Under the pieces are notes generated by a model. It made no database searches and was not told the origin of the DNA. It was given only the letters and a program-made list of their open reading frames with translations. This document shows positions 1 to 12,500 of a stretch of DNA of 64,000 nt, piece after piece. The position numbers and the translations under genes were made by a program. The stretch lies in assembly GCF_029227915.1 (NCBI RefSeq), contig NC_079882.1, positions 16,258,501 through 16,322,500 of the forward strand. The letters run 5' to 3'. Numbering within the stretch: the first letter of the stretch is position 1; every line of letters starts with the position of its first letter. This stretch comes from Hydractinia symbiolongicarpus (lineage: Eukaryota > Cnidaria > Hydrozoa > Anthoathecata > Hydractiniidae).

Positions 1-31
1 TCTCTTCTTGTGGCTGTTCAATGCTCAGTTC

Positions 32-54
32 TTTATAACTCCAACGAGTTATAA
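32..54. terminator. intergenic hairpin downstream of a Polinton A gene
   Basis: A 9-bp perfect inverted repeat (arms 32-40 and 46-54, 5-nt loop) lies just past the 3' end of the minus-strand gene at 80-352. Similar hairpins sit at gene ends elsewhere in the Polintons of this window. A role in 3'-end formation is inferred. Confidence 0.35.
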
Positions 55-79
55 AAATCACTTCCCTCTAGCTTAATCT

Positions 80-352
80 TCATAACATACAAGGCCTCCT
101 CTTGGTGGCCTTTAAACCGTTTCTACCATCGACCATAACCCTATTCATATGTTTGGTTGCCACTAAATCATATGCTTGTGGTGGGAAGCGATCTCCTGCA
201 GGTGTCAGGATTTCTATACCATGTGCACAGTCCCCGTAAACGGCTGCAATATCTGTATACCTGCAGGCTGTTCTTCCGCCTGTGAGTAACAAGTTTACCC
301 GTTCAACCAACTCACGATTACCCGTGTGTATCTTCGATAGGCTGTTTCCCAT
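80..352 (-). CDS. hypothetical protein, Polinton A
   Basis: Open frame of about 90 residues starting at a methionine at 352; the frame is open further upstream but there it overlaps the tail of the gene at 318-922 in another frame. I do not recognise the family. It has the position (directly after the two-helix membrane protein gene) at which copy 3 carries a small Ala/Arg-rich protein, and the overlap geometry of start and upstream stop is the same. No membrane segment is obvious. It could be a real overlapping viral-type gene or a chance frame. Confidence 0.35.
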   Translation of the reverse strand: MGNSLSKIHTGNRELVERVNLLLTGGRTACRYTDIAAVYGDCAHGIEILTPAGDRFPPQAYDLVATKHMNRVMVDGRNGLKATKRRPCML

Positions 353-922
353 TCTTTTCTTTATCTTCATCAACCTGCTCTTCACCACTCTTGGACGTTG
401 AGAGCTGGGTATGATTAATGGTATGTGCCGCTACCAACAAAGGCGCAAGAAATTTCCCGAATGCTGTATAGACGAGGATTCCAAGATCAGCCATGGATTC
501 GCAGATAATAGGATCATTTTCTAAACCATGACGGAGATATCGAGGGGTACAATATTTCCTATTGCTTTAGTGTACAAGCTTATCATATGGGTTGAAAGGG
601 CCAAGGCAGTCTTCTGCCCTTTTTCCACCAACTCGCATTCAGTAAAATCATTATAAATTTTGTCAATGACCTCAGGTGAAGATTTGTCCAGGAACACCTC
701 CGTATATTTTTTCAATAGTAAACGAGGCTTGGATTTTCGGGCATCCTTTAAAGCCTGGCGTTTATCTATAGGTTCATCAACAGCCTCTGCTGGTGTATCG
801 ATATCAAAAATATCAACGAGATTTGACATCTTTATTAATAGCTTTCTATACCTACAAAAGCAGAACACGATCAATACGTACGGCAGGAGTACAGCGAGAC
901 ATAGGGATATCTCGCATAGCAT
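318..922 (-). pseudogene. Polinton membrane protein with N- and C-terminal helices (one frameshift)
   Basis: The N-terminal 134 residues (522-922) open with a strongly hydrophobic segment (LCLAVLLPYVLIVF) followed by a basic stop-transfer. The middle has an acidic helix, the motif PIDKRQALKDARK and a helical stretch ending KALSTHMISLYTKAIGN. A frameshift near 521 separates this from the C-terminal third, which can be read in another frame to a stop at 318 and has a second hydrophobic helix (ADLGILVYTAFG). The same protein occurs at 42827-43417, 21730-22173 and, fused to the polymerase, at 59334-59660. It is probably a virion membrane or assembly protein; no catalytic motif is seen. Confidence 0.55.
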
Positions 923-1513
923 GTTTATTTTTCAAACCACAACCCTCGTAAGGGAACCCTCTGGGTGCTTTGTTGTTGTTGTTTGAACCCAGAGGGTTTT
1001 TGATTCTGCAAGTATACCACTCAGAGCATTTGGTTTTCCATATCCGAGGTGTTTTTTCAGTGCTGTCCTGCTTTGCAGGCTTAGCGTACTTGCTCTTTAT
1101 ACTCTATACAGAATGTCGTGCTTGTACTACGCATTACCGAAACCCATCTTTTTAAGTGAGCACTTTCAGAGGCCGTTCCTAGCACTGACATTTAACCAGC
1201 ATTTTGGCACAATTTTTCCCGACTGGCACAGTGTGTGGTAGAAACCGGGGCGAGACGGCCGCCTCCAGGTAAGGCATGGTCTCTCCCGCCCATCCGTACC
1301 CTTCAGCCAGGTCTAAGCCTGCTACCACAATTTTACTATATATCAAGCTTCGTATATAACTATTCAGTATCACCTTGAGTATTACCTGTGTGAAAATTCA
1401 CGCATCACTGGTTAGGTTGTTTACGCATCATACAGAAAACCTCTTGATTATTGAGAAATGTTTATCATTTCTGAATGGATGAGGCAAATGAGTTTGTTCT
1501 TGTTTTTACCGAC
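923..1513. other. interval without a convincing gene between membrane protein and HNH nuclease
   Basis: About 590 bases hold only short frames. A 12-bp perfect inverted repeat with a GTT-rich loop lies at 955-966 / 987-998. A 64-residue minus-strand frame at 1179-1373 has no recognisable motif. In element 2 the corresponding position carries other small genes, so this may be decayed coding sequence. Confidence 0.3.
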
Positions 1514-2020
1514 TCATACTGAAGAGGAGATATATCTACAACCTTTCTTTTGATTCTCCACGATCCACATTGGTTGCATGTTGGTGTAATGGAGTCGTGC
1601 GAGTTGAACTTCTACGCTTGGATATTCACCATTATCTCGATACTTGAGTGGTACCTGGTGATCTAGTTCCCACTGTCCCCGGTTGCTCCAGCTCATCCCA
1701 TCTCTGAATTGATCTTGGATATGGCCAATGAAAGTGCAGATATTGCATCCAAGGTACTGCTGGGAGGCTATCTCCGTGTCATTGTTTAGAGCAGCGCGAA
1801 TCCTGGCTAGAATGCGGTGATACTGATACCCAGGAAAATCACAATCCTTACAATGACCATGCAGTTTTTTATGCGGACATTTGGTACGTTCCCGTGACGC
1901 ATTATGACTATCCAAGCATTTGATACATTGTTTTGTCCGTTGCCTGTTACGCTTGTTGATCTTGAAATTATCAAAAGATAAAGTTTTTTTACAGTTTGAA
2001 CAGCACTTGGTCTCCTCCAT
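1514..2020 (-). CDS. HNH endonuclease with N-terminal zinc ribbons, Polinton A
   Basis: Intact frame of 168 residues. The N-terminal half has repeated cysteine pairs (CSNC, CIKC, CPHKKLHGHCKDC), as in small virus- and Polinton-borne HNH nucleases. The C-terminal half has the HNH core: LDHQVPLKYRDNGEYPS, then LHYTNMQPMW and an N-x3-KG ending. A homologue with the same architecture is at 41534-42136 in element 2. The expected activity is metal-dependent DNA nicking or cutting; its use in the element's life cycle is unknown. It lies 52 bp from the polymerase stop, on the same strand. This is the best preserved gene of copy A. Confidence 0.75.
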   Translation of the reverse strand: MEETKCCSNCKKTLSFDNFKINKRNRQRTKQCIKCLDSHNASRERTKCPHKKLHGHCKDCDFPGYQYHRILARIRAALNNDTEIASQQYLGCNICTFIGHIQDQFRDGMSWSNRGQWELDHQVPLKYRDNGEYPSVEVQLARLHYTNMQPMWIVENQKKGCRYISSSV

Positions 2021-2072
2021 TTTTTGTTGTATATACTATTAATATATACAAACTTTGGACAAGAGTCATCAC

Positions 2073-5000
2073 TTATAATTCTAATGGCTTTGTATGAACA
2101 CCATCCTCATGTACAACTTTCTTATTATAGAACGCTGATAGACCTAGCTTATTTTGCTGATATGTGACCATCCCTTGATTATGTACCCGGAACCCCCGAT
2201 TTTTTGCATTATCCAACTCTCCATTAAGTGCTCGCATATATCTAGACCATGTTATCTCGTTCTGTCTTTTTGACATGCCTTTACACGAGAATTCCGTGCC
2301 ATCTTGACCTTCGACAAAGTAACATTTACACGTCAGCGCTATCATCCTGGATCCGATGAATTCTTCTTTGAACAAACCTCCGGTGCGACTCGAGTGCTTG
2401 TTGGTAACGAGCCAATGAGCCACATCCTCATCGTACTGCTCGAGTAATTCAGGACGAACAACATCACGTAGTTTATCTCTAGAAATCGCAAAATATGCAG
2501 AGTCCGTATCCATGTAAATGTACTCGAAATCTCGACGATCTACGTACTTGTCGAGAAAATTGTAGTAAAATTCGAGCATACGCAATTTAGCCAATTGATA
2601 CACTAGAATTCCACATTGATACGCCCTATTTATGGAAAAGCCTTGTTTAAGCCGCCTTACTTCGTACGCGTCTCCAATTTCTTCAAGATCGTCCAAGTAT
2701 GGGCTCCTCATAGCGGCATCTACTACCTTTTCATCCTTTGTAAATGTGGTATTGTTATGCCCCGCCAGGTCCTCGATCATCTTTCCGTAGAAGCTGCAAT
2801 TTTGCTGTATCGCCAGCGATGCACTTGTCGGGGTCTTTATCAGCTTGACGCCGCGCATTCGCGATTTCTTCCGGGAACCAAGCGAATGGTTTACCGCGTT
2901 TGAATTTGAGTAGTTGGTAGCAAACCGTATTTTTTAAACCCTGATTAAGATACCATTTAAGCAGGTCCGTACAAAGCAGGATCTTATAAGCTCTCATCAC
3001 TCCCAACAGCTTCCTAGTGCCTGGTATACGTTTTCGCCCTGTCTTGGTCAAATAATCTTGCATATGCTGCGGAATTTGATTGTCAGCGATCTCTCTAACC
3101 ACAAATAACGGTGACATTTCGCTAAATTTGTTGTACAACTCAGTAGGGACTTCAGTATCAACTTGAGGAAACCCGAAGAGCAATCCATCAAGAATGTCTC
3201 GCACCAGATCATCTATTTTTTCAGCAGGGTCTGCCATTCTGATCAGCTTCTCCTTACAACAAGGGAAGTCCTGCAGCAGGGTGCTAGGGTAGAGCATATT
3301 TGCGTCATACCCGAGTATAGTCTTACATTTTTTTGGTTCGTTATAAATATGTGAGCGAATACCCGTCACATTACTCTCATGGTACCTGCAAAATACGATA
3401 GCTGGACCACCTACCATGCCTGTTTGGAGGAGTTCTTTGTACATATTGTACAAGCGTTTTGAACATCCTTGCATGCTTTGCATAAGGCTTTGATACAACA
3501 AGCCTCGCATTTATGCTTACACGGATCACCCGGAGCATAAAGCTTTATATCCGGGTTCAACCACAAGGATTTTTTCAGTACATACCGCATTGACACACCC
3601 GGAATGCTAACAGCATCTTTCAAAATGTCAATCTCATCCTCGTATTACGTGTTGCGGGTCTTGTCGACGGCCTCGATAAATGGTATTACGTCTGCCATAT
3701 TGTATTCACCTAACCAATCTAGCATCGTGACGCATTCTCCATTAAAAAACTCATTTCTGAACGTCTGGTAATCTTCGGGTGAGAGGGTGTTTTTACCACT
3801 GAGTGTGCTATAAAAAGCCTTATGATCGACTGGGCCCACATGGTTCAATTTTTCGTAGCAGGACAACCACTCGTACGGAAACACAAGCTTCTCGAGATCA
3901 CAATCCAATGATTTGCACCATTTTTCATAACTCAAGCCTAGTGCGAAGAAATTTTTTATATCGATGAATTTGAACCTCGAGGTAGTTAGAAACATGTAAT
4001 CATTATCCTTTTTCGCTACTTTGATATTATCATCATCCGCACAATTCGTTCGACAAAATACTGCTTTAACATGTTGATATCGTACTTGCCACTGTTAAAG
4101 CCTATCACCGTCACTTGATTTATCCATTCATGCCAAGCATTTTGAGTTTGTTCCGGGAGCATATTGAAATCATCTGGCTTGGGATATATCAGTTCGACTT
4201 CTTGGACAATCCTCATTTGTCTCTGCTCCAGTTGCTCAACAAATTTTTGCACAAGCACCTTTGGGTCTTCATTCATGATGAATGTTGGATGTTCCTGCAG
4301 ACTGGATGGCTACACTTACAGGTATATGCTCGGAGATATATGTTAAATCAGGCTGCTGATTCAATGATGCCAGCAGGGCCTCGAAATCAAATGTTATAAA
4401 ATAGGGATATGGTCGAAATTTTTTCTTGAATACCCTCTTAACTTTAAGCGGATTTTCACACTCCCATGCAGTGACAAGATTGTAGCCTAAATTTCGAATG
4501 TGGTCTTCTTTAAATTTGGTACGATTGAAATTATTTTTATCTACGTTTGTTCGCTTTTGTTGACATGGATGCCCATGCCATTTGCAACCGTGATTTCGTA
4601 CACTGTCTTTGTATGGGGCTCATACCCATCGATCTTGTATACAGCCTTACTACCCTCACGTATCACACGCTCTCCCCCATGCCCACAGAGTGCGTGGTGT
4701 ATATGCCTACCTGTTTGCTCTGACATGGCCTCAATCCATTGGCATGCCGCGTAACTGAAACCTTTATCGGGGTAGAATACCTTCTCCGAGCTACTCTGCA
4801 TCCGTTCGATCTTTTCACCTCTGCAAATAATGTTGGTCTTGATACCTTTGCATTCATTCTGTTTATGTCGTGCGAGGTTCTCCGATCTGTTGAATCTTTG
4901 TGTACAAACCTCGCATTCCCAATGCTGCGTCAATACATCCATTTTCTTGATATAAAAACAGTGACCACCTAACATACCAATGTTGATTGTGCCCAAACCC

Positions 5001-6057
5001 TTTTTGTATTGGCCTTGTCCATATACGAGACTCCATGGGGCCTTAGCATTAACATTAGCATTAACATAAGGGTCTTTGGTTCAAAGATCCTTATGTTAAT
5101 TTTGAATTTTTTGGCAATGCCCTTTAAGTCCACGAGCCTCGTAGCCCTTACCTCTTCCCTCTTTAATTTAGGTTCGTCATAGTATTCACGAGCTAATTTG
5201 AGGGCTGTCTTTGTGAGGAACTCTGTCCCTCTTTTTACATCCGCTCTCTTCCCTACAGCTAGACACCTCCAGAAGCATAGATTGTCCGTTCTAGCATCTT
5301 CACCGTCTATGGCATAGATACATCTTTTTCCGCGCAGCCAATCTGGTAATGGTCCACATCCAAGTAGGGGTTCCCTCGTAGAAATTATCTTGATCTAAAC
5401 GTGTCTAAATACTACCTTGCCCTCGTATGCTCCTGGTGTCTCGATAGTTCTGTCTGGTGGTAAATAGGCTTTGACCCAAAATTCTGCATCCTCCAGATCA
5501 AGTCCCTTATTTTCTCATTCAGCGATAAAAGCCTTTATGTCAGCCATGTTTGAAAGTGACCTTGAGCTCTTGGTTTTGTGATAATTCGCAACATCTCCCC
5601 TGCCTCGGTAAATCTCGCAGCCTAAGCTGTATATTACCTTCACACGCATGTCTACATGGGGGGTGATTTTTCGCATGATAGCGTCCGTCAATGGCTGGTT
5701 AAGGTTTTTGCTGAACCTCCATGTTTTGATGCGGTTTCCGTCTTCTATCATTTCCGCGTCATCATCAAAAATATTATGTATATCCTCAATTACATCAGTA
5801 TTGGTGGCATGCTTCGATTCTTTTCCAATCATGTGTTTGAGGTCCTCAATTCCTTGGTATTCATCTTCAATGGTGATCCGTTGAACCTCATCGTGGAGAG
5901 TTGGTGCTCCTGAAAATTGATCCCTGACCCTGTTATAATAGTAACTAACGGTATCCCGAACGCTCTTTAGTTGCTTAGCGCGAGCTTCGCGAGTTGCCGC
6001 TACTAGTGCTGATACTGTATCATATAGTTTACTGATTGCAGTTTTGAACCAACTCAT
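2073..6057 (-). pseudogene. polB: protein-primed family B DNA polymerase, Polinton A (multiple frameshifts)
   Basis: A start methionine at 6057 opens MSWFKTAISKLYDTV, shared with copy B. The coding path then crosses several frames: helical N-terminal domain (5515-6057), a conserved Polinton segment with CFWRCLAV (about 5260-5300), a C2H2-like finger CEVC...H (about 4880-4920), exonuclease-type GFNSGKYDIN (about 4085), a YEWL segment (about 3870), palm motif A in DANMLYPS (about 3300) and motif C MDTDS (about 2505), then CKGMSKRQNE and GLSAFYNKK near the C terminus. Known role of the family: replication of the element primed by a terminal protein. At least four breaks make it non-functional. 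Motif A here (DANMLYPS) differs from DANNLYGWAM in copy 3, so it is a separate polymerase lineage. Confidence 0.8.
5060..5100. repeat. long inverted repeat inside polymerase pseudogene
   Basis: Arms at 5060-5078 and 5082-5100 pair over 19 bp with one mismatch around a 4-nt loop. It falls inside decayed coding sequence. It may be a local duplication or inversion scar rather than a regulatory site. Confidence 0.45.
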
Positions 6058-6089
6058 TGCTTTATTATATACAGATTTTCTTTTCAACC

Positions 6090-6290
6090 AGAAAATTTTG
6101 TTTGGTCAAGAATTGAATATTTTGGGAATTTCCCTTACTCATATTCTGTATACTAGCATATATAGTATATATGCTATTGCGCATGCGTTGATGATGTCAT
6201 ATATATATTATTATTATTTGTATTGATATGAATATGTGTTAGTTATTGGCATTTATATATTATTATGTGTTAGTATCAGCATATGATTTA
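6090..6290 (-). repeat. terminal inverted repeat remnant of Polinton A
   Basis: Sequence outside the polymerase start resembles the inner part of the element 2 right terminus (47090-47280), including GTGTTAGTTATTGGCAT. It contains GGGAATTTCCC at 6124-6134, an NRF1-like GCGCATGCG at 6179-6187 and a CRE-like TGATGTCA at 6192-6199. The outermost AGAGATAG end is missing, so the element is truncated on this side before ERC intron sequence resumes. Confidence 0.6.
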
Positions 6291-6436
6291 GTTTTTACTT
6301 GTTTTGGGATGGAGGTGGTGGTGGAAGTGGTGGAAGCGGGGTTTTTTAGGGGTAAAGGTGTGGAAGGAGCGAAAACTGTATATATTCACTCCTTACTACT
6401 ACTGGAGTAAATCTGATTTTTTCCCGATTTATCCAG

Positions 6437-6580
6437 TTAGAATCTTTGGAAAGAAAGTTTGAAGAAAATGAGATGGATAAACTAAACAGTGAACGAAAGA
6501 GTTCTACACCAGCTGAGATAGAATGGCTTCGAGATGTATTGCAATCAAAAGAAAAAGAATTATGTGCTGTTCAGAAGAAG
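6437..6580 (+). CDS. ERC: ERC exon 1 of those visible
   Basis: 144 nt, phase 0 at both ends. Acceptor TTTATCCAG, donor AAG/GTTCG. Encodes a charged coiled-coil segment (SSTPAEIEWLRDVLQSKEKEL). Confidence 0.75.
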
Positions 6581-9500
6581 GTTCGATGATTTTTATTTTT
6601 TTATTTCTTGTGTGGTTTTACGTCGTTTAAGACCTGTGTTTTATGGAGGTCCATAAATTAAAGTAAAAATCCCTTTTTGTGCCCTGTGTATTTCACCCAA
6701 AGACAGAAAGAATACCATAGTTGCCCCTTTCCTTCCTAAGTAGAAAGGTTGTTTGTTTGAAGAAATGATGATGTTGGAGTTTGGGATCTGTAATCTATTA
6801 ATATATACTTACAAGCTCTTATTGTCAAAAGTAATAGGAAACTTCTAGAAATACTTTTACAATTCAGTTGGTCACAATGAGAGGAAAACTTCAAGATGCT
6901 GAAAAACTAAGTGAAAATTTCGAACAGCAGTTAAAGAAATTAAAGGCGAGTGATTCCGCAACAGAACTGAGGGAAATCATTTTACAAAAGGAAAAAGATA
7001 TAAATGACGTCGCGGTGAAGGTATAATTTATCACTGTTATAACTTATAAGTGGTGGGGAAAGGGGGGTGGGGCATCCATACGTATAAATAGGAGGCAAAA
7101 AAGGCTATAGTAAAAGGCTATGAATAGGTGGGGAGAAGATCTTTGGTTGAAATCAGTCAATTTAAAAATGCAATAACATTACAATATGTCATAGTTTTCC
7201 TTCTTTTTATTTCTGCTAGCTTATGTTAATTGTATTAAGATGGTGTATACAAACTTAATTGACCTCTTGTAAGTGAGCGACATCATTGTCGGTCCTGTGT
7301 GTGCGAATGTGTATTGTAATGGCAAGCAGTGCAAATTGTCGATTTCTTTCTTCTTTTTTTGCGTCTCGATTGCTTCATATTTGCAGTCTTTCTAATGCAA
7401 TATATTTCATGTCAGCAATTTTTCGACGAATTGAAATGCTACTTGCCTGCTTCACGTCTGCAAACAAAAATGAGAGCAAAAATTTTTTAAATTTAAGTTA
7501 CACTGTTAACTCATCAAGATGCGCCTAGGCAATAATTAGAAAGGCTTTAATTATCACACAACCTGATCATTAGTCAAAAAGTAAGAATCCAAAAGTTTTT
7601 TATTCTATCACAGAGTTATATTATTTTTTGTTTTTGATTATTTTTTTTGGTTGGCTTCCGGCAACTAGTAGTGTTGTGTAGTTGATTTGTGTGTACCGCG
7701 CAGAATGTGGATAGTTTTGGTAAATGGGTTGGAAAAAATGTTGGGTATAATTGCCAAGAAAATATAACTCTGTTATGGAATAAAAGGTTATGGAAGTCAA
7801 TTATGTGGGAAACCAATTTGAAATAGTAATTCAAAGTTAAATTTTTATAATAATTTCTTGCTTAGCACTGGTTAGCTTTATGTCCGTTATTCTTAGCTAG
7901 CTAGCTGCAATTGATTTTTAATGCAGCATGTTTTTACCCAAGTTAAAAACTTAAAATTAGGCCCCAACATTTCCAATAGTGGAGAATAGAGTTTTATAGT
8001 ATAACTTCGCATGTTTTTGCATATCAGTAGATTTATGGCTTTACAGTTTCATGACTTTTTGCCTGACAATGTAATAACCTCTATATAAAAATAAAAAACT
8101 AATTCATTGCACTGGGGAATGAAGCCTGAATCATTTTCAGTGTGCTAAAAAGCACTTTGCATGCTTTGCTTGTGGTTTAAGTTCCAACTTATCATGGGAG
8201 CCCTTTGCTCAATGCAGAAAACCTTGGGAAACCTCTACACCACTCAAATTTTCCATAACATTTGGTCCAAATCTTATATCTTGCTTCTTTATTTTTTGCT
8301 TTTATAAGTGTTATTACTTATGTATCTTTTGTTGATGTGAAAACGAAATCAGTATCTACCAAAGTAAAGATGTAACAATTGATAACATAAAGCGATATAA
8401 GCAAAATTAAAAGATAAGAGTAAACAACTGGAATACTTTTAAGGACACTACTGGTGCACCATTAATGAAGATGCTAGTACTGCTTTTTTTAATGTTGAAC
8501 GTGTCTTTAAAAATGAGACAACTTCTGGATGATAGATTCTAATGTGAAAAAAATTTACATCAAGTAGTTTTTGGATTTTCAATAAAATTGCTTTGAGGTT
8601 CTTAAAGATACATTAAATATATGTTTTTTCTTATAAAGAATATTATATATTTGTTGTTTTACAAAGGGTCTAAAAAATCGCTTAAAAAATCGCCAAAAAA
8701 GGTTGGTAAACATTTTCATTTGCTTAAAATGTTAGTCATTTTCGAACAAAATATAGTCACTCTTTACGGACTAATTGTTGACACATTTTGCTAACTAATT
8801 TCTGGAAATCCTGTTGGGTTTATAAAGTACACTAGTTGTTAAGCCATGGAAAAATCCACAGGCTTGCCCATCAGCAAATTATTTCTGCCATTTAATACAG
8901 TTATTATCATAAAGACTACAACCCTGGAAATAATTTTTGATAAATTGTCCGTTTTTCAGCTCTTTCTTCACATGGCGAAAGAGCTTCATCAACTAGTAGG
9001 CTGCATAAGTCCTAATTTGCAGGGGTGTGGGCCGAATGACCATTGTCAAATATATGCTAGCTGCATTTTCCACATTGTCAGCATTATAGCATTATAGAAC
9101 AACTCGGAAAGGCCTGAAATATAAATATAAATAGAATTATAGGATGCTGACATCAGCACACTAAGATTTTGGATCTAACCCAAGATCCTGAGTCCGCTGT
9201 GAACATTGTCAAGTTTGCAGTGCATGTTATTTAGATAGAAATGCCGTTTTTATTTGCTTGTGGTTGTGATTTTCGAAATTGTAGTCGGTAGCCTATTGAT
9301 AAATTCACGGCTTCTTTATATACTGCATTTTGTGTATCTATAACACGACCTTTTTTCTTGTTCACAAGCAGACAGCATAAAGAGACTAGTCGGTAGCCCT
9401 TTGATAAATCCACAGGTTTGTTCGTCCATTATATAGTGCATTTTATGTTTTCGTAGCACAACCTTTTTCTCGCACACAAGCAGACAGAATGCAGGTATTA

Positions 9501-12500
9501 ATAGAGATAAATATGCATAATGAATTAACAATTTCTCCTTGTTTAAATAACAATTTCAATTAAAAACTGAAAACTGAAAATACACGACTGTTAAATCATC
9601 TTAATTTTAAGGCAATTTGTTTGTTAATGCACTAGAAAAAGGACAAGTAAGAATTGTTTAAACAACTTTTACCAACATATTTACTAAAAGGTTTGCTCTA
9701 TTTGTATGGGATTTTTTTAACAAACAAAACTGTTTTTTTTTGTCCTGTCAGACTTATTTAGGAATTACAGCATAAATATATGAAATATTGTATATAGATA
9801 GATGCTTTTAAAATATGTAGAAAGAAAAATCATTATAACTTTTTGTGACCCTTCTGTATCAAAATTATAGTAACATTTCCTAGCAACATTTGGAATACCT
9901 GTATGTGGCAATTAAGTTTGTAACTATGTTGGCTTTCCTTAAGTATTTTTGTTTTATAGTACGAAAAACTTGATAAGTATTTAGCAGAAAGAGAAGTCGC
10001 CCTGGAACATTCTCGGGATGAGTTAAAAGAACTGAAAGCTAAATGCTCAAGTTTTAATATCATTAAAGATCAATTAGAGAATCAAGTTTATGAACAAAAA
10101 GCTTTGATTGATCGTTTGCAAAAACAAAAAGATAGATTTGGTGCACCGAAGGAAGAAACAGTGTCACTTGTTATTTTTGATGAGCTGAAAAACAAGAATG
10201 AAAAACTCCAGAAAAGTTTCGACGAGAAAGAAAAAGCGGTGCAAAGCTACCAGGTTGAGTGTACATTTCTTTTATTTTGAGACAATTTTCAGATTTTCAT
10301 TATTAAATTAGGGATGGCATGGTAAGAGTGTAATTTGTTAATTTTGTTAACCAGCATAATACTGGAGCTTAGAGATAGCTTATGTTATAAGTTTTTTTTA
10401 CAAAAGCAAGAGCTTGCAAGCAGGCTGGGTATTTCAAGCATTGCTAAAGGATGCTAAAAATGCAAAGATTAGAATTATAAAGACGTTGTTTAAAATCTGC
10501 TGCATTGAAGTTAGAAACCAGTGTCACCCTTATTTAGAACAGTTTAAACCTCTCCAAACAGTACAAAACAATTGTGAAACATGCATGTTTTTGTTAGGCG
10601 CAACTCGAAAAAATAAACAAAAGGATAAAAGAGAAAGACGGTTTAATCACCTCCTTACAAAATGATGTAACCGTTCAATCAGATAAATTGCAAGAAGAGC
10701 AAGAACGTACAAATAAGGTTAGATTTTAATGCTTTGCTTCTACGTGCTTGGAACAAATCAAAGGAATAAACATTCCCCTTTTCTTTCAACAATTTGTGAA
10801 AAATCAATCTTAGTCCTACTTATATATTTAGCTTCAAATTGAAAAAGACAAAATTGTAAAAGAATTGAATGTTAGCATGCAAAAGATGTTAGAGATCGAG
10901 AAGCATCGGACCCGTTCAGCGTCCGAAGGACGTTCAGTATCACCTGTGAAAGATAACAAAACGACTAAGCATCTTTGGGACGAACTTTCTAAGAAAGAAT
11001 CAAGAATTGAAGAACTTGAGAAGTACATAACTTTTTATATATCGTGACTGTGTCGGCTTTGCATATAATTTTCATTTCCATGTATTCTTCCTTTAGGCAA
11101 ATTAAAGAAAAAAATCGACAAATCACAACATTGAAAAAAGCTCAAAATTTGGAAAAAGAAAAACAACATCAAAAGCTTAACGAAAGCAAAAAATCGGAAT
11201 TATCAATTCAGATCCATGAGCTTCAGGTTTGTAGCTATTTTATTGTTATAGTAGTCATTGAACACAAACAAATTTTATCAATAAATTAACAATTTTTGTG
11301 AATAAAATTTCGTTGCAAGACATTCTCTTATTTCAAAAATTTCCTACGTTTTTATTGTGCCCAAATTATTCTGCAAAATTCGGAAAAACTACCGAAATAT
11401 TTTAGTTTACTTCCACTGAAATTAGAAGGCTCTATTGTATATCTGTGATGCAAAACACATACTTTTAGGAAGAGAATGAGAAAAGGCTTACGCGGATTAC
11501 GATGCTTGAGGATGCTCTAAGAGAAAGTGTGAATATAGCCGCGGAACGAGAGGATATACTAGCTCGCCATGTTGAAATGTCGGAGGAGGCTGCCAAAAAA
11601 CTCACCGAGTCTGAGGGAGAATATGACCGCATAGTTGTGGAAAAAGCAATTACAAATATTAAAAATGCGTTTTTGATTTTGTCACTGAGCGAGCGTGATG
11701 CGTTGATCGCTTCTATGAAGGCGACAAAGACGCTACACATTGAAGAACTTCTCAATATTAAGTAAGTCACCATTCTTCGTTCATGTATTATTCGCGGCAG
11801 TGTTTATTATAAAATTAACTTCCACTTATTGAACTTGTAGACAAGAGGGATTGTTGGTATCAATCTCGGAAAAAGACACGCAAATAGCTCATCTGGAATT
11901 ATCTTCGCCTAAAACCAAGCGGCAAGAAATTAAAAAAATGAAAGCTGAAAAGGAGAAGTTCGTTTTAGAACTGAAAGAACAAGTAAGTTCAAGTTCTTTA
12001 CAAGGAAAAGTGAAACATAATTGTTTTTATGTGTTACAGCTGTCACTATCAGCTATTATATTCATTGTTCGCACCTGACAGCGTTTTTAGTATAAGAAAA
12101 CTGGTTTCTTCAGGTGGCAGTAGCCCGTCTGAAATTCTAATTAGTTACTAAATGTTATTTTTATAGCTATAATTCTATTATCTTTCACTTAAAATGCCCA
12201 GCTTCAACAATTCCTCTTTAAACTCAAAACGTAAATAAATAATTATTTCTGCTGAATATAGCACCATGTGCTTGTTAAGGCGAGTGTAAAGGAAAAAATG
12301 ATTTTTTTTTTCGTTTATGTTCTTTTCTTCGTGAAATTAGGGCAAAATATACTAAACTTTTTAATTATGAATTTTTTTTAAAAAAATTCTGTCTGGATGT
12401 ATCTCTGTTTATTTTGTTTGTTTATGTTTACCCACTAACAACGCTGTGATGATCTTTGTAACACTCTATCTGTATCATACTGAAGAGGTGTTATCTCGCA

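Larger units (their letters stand above)
7021..9959 (+). other. ERC intron with repeats
   Basis: A 2.9-kb A+T-rich intron. It contains a MITE-like element near 7597-7786 and a two-unit tandem repeat at 9283-9490. Frames in between are short and show no recognised motif. Confidence 0.7.

Noticed and set aside
11465-11773. Minus-strand Ser-rich frame
   Set aside because: Antisense of ERC exon 7, whose coding strand is supported by splice sites and family match.
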